Origin: LMUY01 sp964244585
GTDB taxonomy: Bacteria > Pseudomonadota > Alphaproteobacteria > Acetobacterales > Acetobacteraceae
NCBI GenBank assembly: GCA_964244585.1
Contig: CAXTJM010000017.1
Coordinates: forward strand, 8,644 to 72,643
Direction of reading: 5' to 3'
Length of the DNA stretch: 64,000 nucleotides
A model generated the notes under the pieces. That model saw only the letters and a list, made by a program, of their open reading frames with translations, was not told the DNA's origin and searched no databases. The position numbers and the translations under genes are program-made. Below, piece by piece: positions 7,989 through 16,756 of this stretch. Numbering within the stretch: position 1 is the stretch's first letter; the number at the start of each line of letters is the position of its first letter.

Positions 7989-9047
7989 TCAGAGGTCGAG
8001 CAGCCGGGTGGGGCTTGCCTGCACGACCTTGGCCCGGCGGCGGTAGCGCCGCGTGGTCTCCAGGTTGGTCTGCCGGGCATGCGCGCCGGCCTGCTCGTCG
8101 AGTGCGCCGTTGAGATAGGCCTCGGTGATGAAGCCGGCGCGCAGGCCGTGCGGGGACAACCGCTCGCCCGGGTCGACGGCCAGCTCGGCTTCCCGGGCAC
8201 GGGCGCGCAGGATCCACCACACCCCGCTGCCGGTCAGCCGGCCTTCGATGGTGCCGGACGACGTCAGACGGCGGAACACCGCGCCATAGGCGATGCCCGA
8301 CCGCCGCAGCCAGGCCTCCACGGCGCGCACCGGGCAGGTGCCGGGCCGAGTGCCCCGGGTGATGCCGACATCGGCTCCTTCGCCTTCCTGGTCGCCCTTG
8401 GACGAGCGGATGCGCAGCACCAGCCCGTCGGCGGTGAAGCGCAGATCCTCGTGGTCCAACGCCACCAACTCGGAGCGACGCAGCGCCCCCGCGAAGCCAA
8501 TCAGCAGCAGCGCGCGGTCGCGCAGCCCGGGCAGGCTGTCGTCGCAGCCGGCGAGCAGTTTTCGTAGCTCGGCCGAGGTCAGCGCCGCGGCGGGCCGTAC
8601 CGGGCGTTTCTGGTCGCGCAGGATGCCGCGCATGACGCTGGCGATCACCGGGTCGCCGGAGGCCCAGGGATGGCCGGCACGGCGATGATGGTGGGCGACG
8701 GCCGCGAGGATCAGCCGCAACCCGCTCCTGCCGCGGGTGGCGGAGCGCTCGGCCAGGTAAGCGGCGACCACGGCCGCCGGCGCCGGCAGGTATGGGGCGC
8801 CATGGCCGCGGCACCAAGTTTGAAAGACATGCCAATCGGCCTCGTACTGGCGGGCGGTGCGCGGCGCTACGGAGGCCTGGGCGAAATCGATCGCCTTGCC
8901 CAGCGCGTCCCCGAAGGCCCCCTCGGCGAGGTGGGCCAGCTCGGGCGGCAGCGCCTCGCCGGCCAGGCGTCGCCCGCGGGGGACGGGCAGCCCTGTCCCG
9001 TCGCCGCTCATGCTGCCGTCCGGCGACCGAGCCGCCGGACGACGCAT
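7989..9047 (-). CDS. tyrosine recombinase / integrase (first copy)
   Basis: The protein has 352 residues. ATG 9047 was chosen because GGGGAGG lies 6 bases upstream; ATG 9011 is an alternative with no clear ribosome site. The N-terminal SAM-like core-binding domain ('FAQASVAPRTARQYEADWHVFQTWC') is followed by the catalytic domain: box I Arg in 'GALRRSELVAL', box II 'LSPHGLRAGFITEAYLNG' (H-x-x-R) and the nucleophile Tyr in 'TTRRYRRRAK'. All key residues seem present, so it should be active in site-specific recombination. It is divergent from parD (55 bp apart) and heads a three-gene set with the hypothetical gene and scpA. Confidence 0.85.
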   Translation of the reverse strand: MRRPAARSPDGSMSGDGTGLPVPRGRRLAGEALPPELAHLAEGAFGDALGKAIDFAQASVAPRTARQYEADWHVFQTWCRGHGAPYLPAPAAVVAAYLAERSATRGRSGLRLILAAVAHHHRRAGHPWASGDPVIASVMRGILRDQKRPVRPAAALTSAELRKLLAGCDDSLPGLRDRALLLIGFAGALRRSELVALDHEDLRFTADGLVLRIRSSKGDQEGEGADVGITRGTRPGTCPVRAVEAWLRRSGIAYGAVFRRLTSSGTIEGRLTGSGVWWILRARAREAELAVDPGERLSPHGLRAGFITEAYLNGALDEQAGAHARQTNLETTRRYRRRAKVVQASPTRLLDL

Positions 9048-9101
9048 GGCCCCTCCCCTTCCGGCTTCTCCGGATGCGCCCGAGGCGTTATCCTGGCGGC
9101 C

Positions 9102-9359
9102 ATGAACGCCATCACCTTGCCCCCCGACCTGGAGCGGTTCGCCGACGAGGCCGTGGCCGCCGGCCGGTTCGGCAGCGTGGACGAGGTCGTCCGCGCGGCC
9201 ATGAGCCTGCTCCGGCACTCGGACGCGGAGATCGAGGCGTTCGCAGCATCGCTGGACGCTGCCGAAGCCGAGGGGGAGAGGGTCGGCTTCCGGCCGCTCG
9301 ACGCGGTCATGCGCGACATCGACACGCTGATTGAGGACGTGGCGCGCACCCGGCGGTGA
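9102..9359 (+). CDS. parD: ParD-family antitoxin
   Basis: The protein has 85 residues beginning 'MNAITLPPDLERFADEAVAAGRFGS', a typical ribbon-helix-helix ParD start, continuing 'VDEVVRAAMSLLR' and ending in an acidic, flexible toxin-binding tail. Antitoxins of this family bind their own promoter and neutralise a ParE toxin. The stop overlaps the toxin start by four bases (GTGA), the standard antitoxin-first arrangement. The promoter would lie in the 54-bp gap to the divergent recombinase gene, so autoregulation could also touch the recombinase. Confidence 0.85.
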   Translation: MNAITLPPDLERFADEAVAAGRFGSVDEVVRAAMSLLRHSDAEIEAFAASLDAAEAEGERVGFRPLDAVMRDIDTLIEDVARTRR

Positions 9360-9670
9360 CCGCACGCGCGGTCCTCACGCCGCTGGCCGAGACGGAGCTG
9401 CGCGAGGCCGTGCGCCGGATCGCCTTGGACAACCCGCAGGCGGCGCAACGCCTGCGCGGCTTGGTCGACGCCGCGGCCCTCAGGATCGGCGAGCGGCCGC
9501 TGCTCGGGAGGATCGAGCCGGCCCTGGCGCGGCCTCGCTTCCGCTTTTGGTCGCTCCCCGCCTTCTCGTTGCTGCTGGTCTACAATGCCGAGGTCGACCC
9601 GGTCCGGATCATACGGATCGTGCACACCGCCCGCGACCTGCCCAAGGTCCTGAAACATCTGGGTTCCTGA
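9356..9670 (+). CDS. parE: ParE/RelE-superfamily toxin
   Basis: The protein has 104 residues from a GTG overlapping the antitoxin stop. The sequence has the RelE/ParE fold pattern: 'TPLAETELREAVRRIALDNPQAAQRL' (N-terminal helices), 'GRIEPALARPRFRFWSLPAFSLLLVYNAE' and the closing strand 'VRIIRIVHTARDLPKVL'. ParE toxins poison DNA gyrase, while RelE members cut mRNA on the ribosome; the sequence does not settle which. The partner is the upstream ParD-like antitoxin. Such pairs stabilise plasmids and integrated elements, which fits the recombinase and ScpA neighbours. Confidence 0.85.
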   Translation: MTARAVLTPLAETELREAVRRIALDNPQAAQRLRGLVDAAALRIGERPLLGRIEPALARPRFRFWSLPAFSLLLVYNAEVDPVRIIRIVHTARDLPKVLKHLGS

Positions 9671-9817
9671 CGCGGGCGACCGCCTTGGGCAGGCCGACGA
9701 CCTCGTGCGTTTCGCCTGCCGCCCTGCCATCACAGCCTTCTCTCCGTCGCCGCTGCGCCACCTCATGCCGGCAATCTGCCGCAGATTGTGGCGGACCTCT
9801 AGCCTCTCCATCTGTCA

Positions 9818-9845
9818 CTCACGCTAATACAATCTTAGCATGAGT
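9818..9845 (+). repeat. putative recombination core site, copy A
   Basis: CTCACGCTAA and TTAGCATGAG form 10-base inverted arms (one mismatch) around a 7-base spacer. A related 28-base stretch in the same orientation occurs at 20303-20330 (about 23 of 28 bases equal), at the 3' end of a tyrosine-recombinase remnant. Paired arms with a 6-8 base spacer are the usual form of tyrosine-recombinase core sites. Activity is inferred. Confidence 0.4.
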
Positions 9846-10432
9846 TATGTAGCAGGACCGGGCGATATCAACACCCTCTACCAGGACGTGCTTGGCCGTG
9901 CCGCCGATTCCGGGGGGCTGGCCACCTTCCAGGCTGCGCTCGCCCAGCCAGGCGCTTCTCTCGCAACTGTCAGAGCTAGTCTAGCCAACAGTTCCGAGGC
10001 GCGAATGACATTCAGCAAGTCTACCAGGCTGTAACGGGAGGGGCGGCAACTCCCAGCCAACTCAGCAGTGATATCTTCCAACTGCAAGGACATACACTCT
10101 CAAGCATCATCTATGGGATGACAAGTTATTATGGCTTTGCTAGCCAGCAGGTAGTCGCCGTGCCCAGCATCCAAGAATTCCAAGCTGGAAAGGATATCGC
10201 AGAAATAAACATCACCGGATCAAGTGGACTGTACACTTTCAATGGTTTTAATCCAACCGTTGACCTGATTGGCATAAATTCGACAATCCCGATTGATGTT
10301 ACGAAAGTTGCAGATTCCTCGGCTGGTGTCCGTATCGACTTTTCTAACTCAAGCGAAATTTTGCTGAGTGGGATAACGTCAAGCCAAATTCATGTGTCTG
10401 ACTTTTTGATCTCAGGGCACATCACACCCTGA
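9840..10432 (+). pseudogene. DUF4214 domain protein, frameshifted
   Basis: ATG 9840 opens 'MSYVAGPGDINTLYQDVLGRAADSG', continuing 'LATFQAALAQPGASL', a standard DUF4214 unit. The frame breaks after 'NSSEA' at about 10000; inserting one base in GAGGCGCG joins it to a second frame 'ANDIQQVYQAVTGG...' that runs to the TGA at 10432. The same junction reads 'NSSEAQQDIGAIYDQF' in the giant paralogue at 11536-15589, which supports the repair. The tail (about 10100-10430) is clearly AT-richer and encodes short beta-type stretches ending 'FLISGHITP'. DUF4214 proteins are usually large secreted or surface proteins. This copy would be about 197 residues and convergently overlaps the next recombinase gene. 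Confidence 0.65.
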
Positions 10433-11383
10433 TGCGCTCCACCTCGTCCAGGTTCACCTCGTCATGGCGACGGTCGTAAAGCTTGGTCGTCCGCGTACTG
10501 GCGTGGTTCGCCATTGCCGCCGCCTTCTCCAGCGTGCCGCCGTTCTTGAGATAGGCGGTGATCCCCGTCGCCCGGAAACTGTGGTTGCCGATCTTGGTGG
10601 CGATCCCCGCCCCTGCCGTCCGGCGGCCGATCATTGCATATGCATTAGCCTGGGGCAGCGGCGTCCGGGTCAGCCGGCCGGTGCCCCGACCGATCGTACG
10701 GAACAGCGGCCCCTTGCTGTCACCGGCAATGCCTACGCCGTCCAGATAGGCATGCAGGTATTCCTCCAGCTGGTGATGGCACGGCATCGCGTGCGCCTTG
10801 CCGCCCTTCTCGCGCAGCCGCACCCACAGCCGGCGGTTCTGCACGAACACGTCCTCCACCTTCATGCCGAGCGCCGCCCCAATCCGGCAAAGCTGTAGAC
10901 CATCAGGGCAAGCAGCGCCCGGTCGCGCAGCCCGGCCGGCATGGACGTGTCGATGCTGTCCAGCAGCGCCCGCGCTTCGGCCGGTTCGAGCACCGGTGTC
11001 TGGCCCTGCCGCACGATGTGCGCCGGCCCGCGCACCGAGCCGGCCGGGTTGGTCGGGATCACCTGGCCGGTCACTAGCCAGTCGAACAGGTGGCGGATGG
11101 CCGCCAGCTGCTGCTTGACGCTCGGCGCGGCGCGCTCCCGCGTCTGCCGCTCGATCCAGGCCGCCACATGCAGCGGCTGGACGGCGGCAACAGACCCCAC
11201 GCCGTGATCCCCGCACCAGGCGAGGAAATCCCCCACTGCCCGGCTGTAGGCCCGCCGCGTGTGCGGGTTGCGGATCGTGCCGGCGAAGAACTCGAGAAAG
11301 CGGAGGCTGGCTTGCTCGCCGGCCGCCGTGATTAGTGCGGGAGGTGCGTAAGGCGTGGTAATGGGGCCGAGCGGCTGGCTCAT
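10422..11383 (-). pseudogene. tyrosine recombinase (second copy), frameshifted at the catalytic Arg
   Basis: ATG 11383 starts a XerC/D-like recombinase: core-binding domain 'LRFLEFFAGTIRNPHTRRAYSRAVGDFLAW', then 'LRDRALLALMVYSFA'. One base is missing at about 10884-10888; adding it gives 'SFARIGAALGMKVEDVFVQNRR', where the Arg is the box I catalytic residue. The second frame continues with 'HSFRATGITAYLKNGG' (H-x-x-R) and 'TTKLYDRRHDEV' (Tyr nucleophile) to the stop at 10422. Repaired length is about 320 residues, normal for the family. As read, the catalytic domain is lost. A dif-like inverted repeat lies 22 bp upstream. Confidence 0.75.
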
Positions 11384-11404
11384 GGGGCGAGTCTAGCGGC
11401 TTGG

Positions 11405-11436
11405 CTATATACGATAAAGGACGTTATCATATATAG
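11405..11436. other. dif-like inverted repeat (candidate recombinase core site)
   Basis: CTATATACGATAA, then a 6-base spacer AGGACG, then TTATCATATATAG: 13-base arms with one mismatch. An arm ending ATAA, six bases, then an arm starting TTAT is the layout of XerC/XerD dif sites. It is strongly AT-rich in GC-rich surroundings and lies just upstream of a tyrosine-recombinase gene. It could also serve as that gene's promoter or operator. Confidence 0.5.
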
Positions 11437-11535
11437 ACAAAACAGCGGATGGCAGAGGACTGTGCTGTCATCTCGTTCTAGAGATTCAAAGCCGCATTAT
11501 ATGAATCGTGGAGGGCGCCTCTCAAACTATCGTAG

Positions 11536-14500
11536 CTAACCAACGAACCTAAAGTTGTGCGGTGCAAGTGCGCTTTCGTTCACATCGGCAAGTAGGATCG
11601 AATTTCCGCTGCCAAGATTGATCTGGAACCCACCAGGTGTTTGCTGGCCGCCACTGATGATGCTGGAATAGCTGAAGGTTTCGGGAACGCTGATGATCCC
11701 CAGACCAGGATTGAAGTTGTTGATGATGCTTTGCCCCACGGCCGCGAGCTGAGTTTGGAAAAGCTCGGACATACTCAACGCAGTCAAGGTTGAATTTGTT
11801 GGGATGTTCTTAACCGTATCAGTTCCTCCATCAATAAAGCGAATTTGATAGCTCAAATCGGCAAGGGATAGGCCAGCGGTTAGCTGAACTGTTCCCTCTA
11901 TCCTGTCAGCGGCGTGTATTCCTGCGGGTGCCCCTGCATCGAATTGATCGTATATCGCACCTATGTCTTGTTGGGCTTCGGAGCTGTTGATCAAGTCTGT
12001 TCGCACGGTAGCAAGGGATTGTCCTGGCTGCCCCAGAACCTGCTGGAAGGCAGCCTCACCACCTACATCGGCCGGCCGGCCGAGGACGTTCTGGTAGAGG
12101 CTGTTCACGTCAGCTGCCGCTTCCGGGCTGCTCGCCAGGTCAGCCTGGACGGTGCTGAGTGACGCGCCTGGTTGTGCGAGGACGGCTTGGAAGGCAGCCA
12201 AGCCGCCTACATCGGCTGGTCTGCCAAGTGTGCTCTGATAGAGATTGTTGATATCGGCTGCCGCTTCGGGACTGTTTGCGATTTGACCCTGGATGGTACT
12301 GAGCGAGACGCCCGGCTGAGCAAGTGCTGACTGATAGGACACCAAGCCGCCTGCGTCAGCCGACCGCCCAAGTCCGTTCTGATAGAGCGCGTTAATGTCA
12401 GCTGCCGCTTCCGGGCTGCTCGCCAGGTCAGCCTGGACGGTGCTGAGCGACNNNNNNNNNNNNNNNNNNNNNNNNNNNNNNNNNNNNNNNNNNNNNNNNN
12501 NNNNNNNNNNNNNNNNNNNNNNNNNNNNNNNNNNNNNNNNNNNNNNNNNNNTGTTTGGCTGTGATAGTTCCGGCGTTGTTGACGACGCCGTTGGAGGCGA
12601 CCAGCAGGGTGCCAGCGTTGGTCTCCGATCCATCGTTGGTGGCGAGGATGGTGCCGTCGTTGGTGACGGTGCTGTTGATGACGAAGTCGTCGCTGGAGCC
12701 TGTGGACGCTGTGGCCTCAATGGTGCCGCCGGCCTGGTTGACGATGGCGACGTTGATCTGTCCGCCATGGCCGAGCACGCTGCCGCGAATGGTATTGTCG
12801 ACGTTGGTCAGGACGCTGCTGGCGCTGCCGTCGCTGTTGAGGAAGCCGTCATCGGCGACCAAGCCGCCGCCGGAAAGGGTGACCGCGTCGGAGACGATGA
12901 TCTGGCCGCTCTGGTTGCCGTAGTAGCTGTAGTATTGGGTGGTCAGCGTGCCTTTGTTGGTGAAGGCGCCAAGCAGGGTGGTCGTGCCGCCTTCGCCGAC
13001 GATGAAGGTCTCGCCGGTGTCCAGCGTGACGTCCTGCAGGGTGCCCCCGGTGCCACCCAAGGTGCCGGTACCGTCACCCGTCAGGGTGACGTCCTGGAGA
13101 ACGCCGGAGGTCAACAGTTGAAAGGCGCCTCCGCTAGTGGCGGAGATGGCACCTCCCGTTATGGTCCCCCCTGCCGTGCTGCTACTGCCTGGATAATAGC
13201 CCCCGACCTGTATCGTCCCACCCAAAGTGGCAGTGATCGTCTGGCCTGCATCGTTGATGGTGCCGCCAAGAACCTGGATCAGCCCGCCGTTTGTGGCTGT
13301 GATGGTTCCGCTGTTGTTGACGATGCCGTTGTAGGAGATCTGCAGCCGCCCGGCGCTGGCTTCTGAGCCGTCCTTGGTGGCGAGGATGGTGCCGTCGTTG
13401 GTAATGGTGCTGTTGATGCTAAAGTTGTCGCCGGCCGAGGCGGAAGCCTCGATGGTGCCGCCGACGTCGTTGACGACGTTGACCTGGAGCATTCCCCCAG
13501 CGCCGTCGATGCTGCCGCGGATGGTGTTGTCGACATTGGTGAGGAGGCTGGTTGTGGAGCTGGCGTAGACTTCGCCATCGATGGCCAGCGTGCCGCCACC
13601 CGTGAGGGTGACCGCATTCGTGATGCTGAAGTCGCCGTAGTATATCAAGCCCGCTGTATGGGTGGAGAACAGGGTGCCCTTGTTGGTGATGGTGTCGGCA
13701 AGGGCCACCACGGAGCCACCAAGCTGCGCGGTGAAGGTCTCGCCGGTGTCCAGCGTGACGTCCTGCAGGGTGCCCCCGGTGCCGCCCAGCGTGCCCGTGC
13801 CGTCACCCGTCAGGGTGGCATCCTGGAGAACGCCGGAGGTCAACAGTTGAAAGGCGCCTCCGCTGGTGGCGGAGATGGAGCCACCTACTATGCTGCCGCC
13901 CGCTGTGCTGCTGCTTCCGGAGAAGTAGCCGCCTACTTGAATCGCTCCGCCCATGGTTGCAGTTATCGTCTGGCCGTCATTATTGATGGTGCCGTAAAGA
14001 ACCTGAATAAGGCCGCCCTGAGTAGCCGTGATGGTTCCGCTGTTGTTGACGGTGCTCGTCAGCATGAGGCGGCCAGCATCTGTTCCTGAGCCGTCGTTGG
14101 TAGCGAGGATAGTGCCGTTATTCGTCACGGTGGCATTGGTGAAGGCACCAATATTCAGCTCGCTTCCACCCTCCGACGACGTGCTTTCGACAGTGCCACC
14201 GACCTCGTTGATGAGGTCGATGCCGATCGTCGCATCATAGCCAAGAATGCTGCCGCGAATTGTGCTCTGGTTGGTCAGGCTTACGTTGCTTCCGTTGTCA
14301 CCTGCAAACCCGCCTGCGCCGTAAATGGCACCGTTGAGGGCCACGATGCCGCTACCTGCCAGGGTGAGGTCACCGGCCAAGAACCCGCTCTGAGCTTGAC
14401 CGAGCTGTCCTGGCAAAACACCACCCGTGGTCGTCAGGGTGCCATTGTTCGTGATCGTACCGTTCAGGGTGACGTAGCTGTTGCTCTGCGCGGTGAAGGT

Positions 14501-15589
14501 TTCGCCGGTGTCGAGGGTGGCATCCTGCAGCGTGCCACCGGTGCCGCTCAACGAGCCCGTGCCGTCACCTGTCAGGAGGGAACGTATAATTACGCCACCC
14601 GACTGGAGGGTTAATCCCCCATTTGACACAGTCACTATTTGCGCAGCGAGCGTTCCGGACACAAGAAAGCTATTGCCTGAATAGATGCTTACATTTCCGC
14701 CGCTTATCGAACCTGTCAGGGAAACAGTAGCCGTCTCACCAAGGACAATTTTACCGCCATAATTAGAGATCGTGGCAGACAAATTAATATTATAGTTACC
14801 AAATTGTATTAGTCCGACGTTTAGAATAGAACTTCCGATATCTCCATATATGCATAATAATCCGTCAGCATTATTTGCCATATTGTTGAACATTACTGGC
14901 GATTTGTTATCTACATATAAAACTCCATCATTTTGTATATAAGTAGTTACAGAGATTCCGATTCCGGATCGAAGCGTTCCTCCCTGTGATATGGTAATTG
15001 AGTTAACGGTTACGTCTTGTTGATCGACGGTTATGTTAGACCCGCTCGATATAGTGACATTAAAGACAATTGGAGCTTTAAGCTCTAAGCTGACAGTTAC
15101 GGGGCTTTCTGAGTCCTCATTGACATATTCTGCCTCCGTTCCGTCAGATTCCTGATAGTTGAAAGCAAACTTCAAGGCTCCGGTAATTGGGAGAGACACT
15201 GCACCTTCTGTATTACTTGGACCTCCGTGTCCAGGAACCAGCATACCAAATAATGGAACAAGCCCCTCGACCACGTCAACAAGATAGCTCGCTGGTGACT
15301 CGACAACGTCTCCTACATTGCTCAATAGCCCAACAACTGCTACAGCAGCATTTGCCTCAAACACGCCGGGGGACCATAGATTGAAATCGCCCCAGCCACC
15401 GGCACCACCCATAGTACCAACGCTGATTGGTATTGCCCCAGTAGACAGTTGGATTGCAGCCTCAAGTTCTGTTCCAGTTGTCGAAACAGAAAATAGCGGG
15501 TCACCATCAGAGTCATATGCGACGTTTATAGTAGCTTTTACGGTCGTTCCATCGGCCTGGATTACCACAGGATTCTGCGTATCAGACAT
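11536..15589 (-). CDS. giant surface/secreted repeat protein with C-terminal DUF4214 repeats (interrupted by the N gap)
   Basis: From ATG 15589 (GAGG ribosome site) a frame of about 1,010 residues reaches the N gap. On the other side a different frame runs about 305 residues to the stop at 11536. The frames differ because the 100-N gap has arbitrary length, so one gene of at least about 1,310 residues plus the missing part is the simplest reading. No classical signal peptide is visible ('MSDTQNPVVIQADGTTV'). Residues about 200-1,000 are beta-helix-like repeats rich in G, T, N and S ('TNNGTIL', 'LQDVTLDTGETF'), with 243-residue long repeats. The C-terminal part has three to four 48-residue DUF4214 units and ends with a Gly-rich tail. 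Type I secretion or surface adhesion is inferred. The first 1 kb of the gene is clearly AT-richer than the rest. Confidence 0.7.
11986..12451 (-). repeat. tandem DUF4214 repeats, 144-bp period
   Basis: Three to four copies of a 48-residue unit ('SLSTVQADLASSPEAAADIN', 'ALYQNGLGRSADAGG', 'SYQSALAQPG') follow each other. The DNA is also strongly conserved: 'GCCTGGACGGTGCTGAG' recurs 288 bp (two units) apart. The array runs into the N gap, so the true copy number is unknown and the repeat probably caused the assembly break. Confidence 0.85.
12452..12551. other. assembly gap (100 N)
   Basis: Exactly 100 unknown bases, a conventional scaffold gap. It lies inside the repeat-rich giant gene. The reading frames on the two sides do not match across 100 bases, so the real distance is unknown. 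Confidence 0.99.
12552..14580 (-). repeat. long direct repeats (729-bp unit) within the giant gene
   Basis: A 243-residue unit recurs: 'LQDVTLDTGETF' occurs near 13010 and again near 13739, with almost identical DNA over at least 120 bp ('GTCCAGCGTGACGTCCTGC' and following). A more diverged copy is seen near 14500. Each unit carries 'TNKGTL', 'NVDNTIRGS', 'GGTIEA', 'TNDGTILAT' and 'SATSGGAFQLLTSG' in the same order. Confidence 0.8.
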
Positions 15590-15769
15590 TTCCGACCTCA
15601 TCGCCGTATGAGGCCATGCTACCGGACGCTGATGCTAGATGCGAGTATCCAACTGAACAAAACCATCCATGACGAGGGTTTGCGGCACGATAGCAATACC
15701 ACTGGTGAGGCGTATCGCTCTGTCAAACGACCGTTTGCCGAACTGATACACCCGTCCTAGACTCCGGCC

Positions 15770-16247
15770 GTGACCCCTCAACGCCCCCGTTTTGTCAGCT
15801 ATCTCCGCGTCTCGACCGATGGCCAGGGGCGATCCGGCCTTGGTCTTGAGGCGCAGCGCCAGGCCGTCGCTGCCCACGTCGCCCAGGCCGGCGGCGAAGT
15901 GGTGGCGGAGTTCCGGGAGGTGGAGAGCGGCAAACGCGCCGATCGGCCGCAGCTCGCCGCGGCGCTGGCCTCCTGCCGCACCCGCCGGGCCGTGCTGGTC
16001 ATCGCCAAGCTGGACCGGCTGGCGCGCAACGCGCGCTTCCTCCTGTCCGTGGTGGAGGGTAGTGGCGAGGCCGGTGTCGTGTTTTGCGACCTGCCCACGG
16101 TGCCGGCCGGGCCCGTCGGCAAATTCCTGGTCACGCAGATGGCGGCAGTTGCCGAGCTAGAAGCCGGGCTAATCAGCCAGCGGACGCGCGCGGCGCTGGC
16201 CGTGGCTAAGGTGCGCGGGGTGAAGCTGGGCAACCCCTCCCCTACCC
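15770..16247 (+). pseudogene. serine recombinase (resolvase/invertase type), 3' end lost
   Basis: GTG 15770 begins 'MTPQRPRFVSYLRVSTDGQG', with the catalytic Ser in 'RVSTDGQ' of the resolvase N-terminal domain. 'AVLVIAKLDRLARNARFLLSV' and 'EAGLISQRTRAALAVAKVRGVKLGNP' are further family motifs. Homology stops at about 16245, where a 271-bp inverted-repeat element begins. The frame reads on into the element to a stop at 16411, but that tail ('VYCHKELSDAG...') is not recombinase. The C-terminal HTH DNA-binding domain is missing and is not found beyond the element. The truncated catalytic domain is unlikely to act alone. Confidence 0.75.
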
Positions 16248-16518
16248 GGGCCGTGCGTCTGATTCGTACGGTGTACTGTCATAAGGAACTTTCTGACGCT
16301 GGATCAGCGTCTTACGGAGTTGCCGATACGAAGTCAGAAAGACCTTGGCAGATGCTGCAAAACTTATCGCAAAAGTCTGCTACTTCCGCGCAGGATTTTT
16401 GCGAATTCTAACTTATTGAAAAAGCGCGATCTGAATTTACCGAAATCTCGCGTGCGAATGTATCAAGTTCCGCACGGTCTCTTATGACAGTACACTGTAC
16501 AAATCAGACGCACGGCCC
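16248..16518. mobile_element. TIME/MITE: miniature element with 38-bp Tn3-type inverted repeats
   Basis: The left end 16248-16285 (GGGCCGTGCGTCTGATTCGT, ending GTCATAAG) and the right end 16481-16518 are inverted repeats matching at 36 of 38 bases. Both the 38-bp length and the inner end 'ATAAG' are typical of Tn3-family ends. The 195-bp interior has no gene. It holds a hairpin (GACGCTG-GAT-CAGCGTC) nested in CTTTCTGAC/GTCAGAAAG arms, and is AT-richer than the flanks. These are the features of Tn3-derived inverted-repeat miniature elements, mobilised in trans. No 5-bp target duplication is visible (TACCC versus AACAC), so one flank may have been lost. Confidence 0.8.
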
Positions 16519-16756
16519 AACACCTGGAGTCCGACGGTGCCTTCGCGCGCGGCTTGCAGGCGCCGCATCCGGAGCGCGAGCGGTCCTTCGACGACGACGG
16601 TCCTCACTTGCATGGGCAGGCTCCCGTCCGCCCCCCGGCGGCAATGGCGGACGTGATCCTTGCCAGCCCTCCTAGGAGGCTACCGGCGGCGGCGACGGCT
16701 CAAGCAACAGGCCGCAGTCCGAGACCCTCACCTTAGGATGGCCGCACCAATAACTG

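Noticed and set aside
11483..11507. Second dif-like site (GATTCA ... TGAATC)
   Set aside because: The arms are only 6-7 bases with an overlong spacer; probably chance.
12395..13366. Plus-strand frame across the N gap
   Set aside because: It is the opposite strand of the repeat gene and the protein is low-complexity G/A/V/D without homology.
11986..14580. CRISPR array
   Set aside because: The repeats are long, coding and continuous, with no unique spacers of uniform length.
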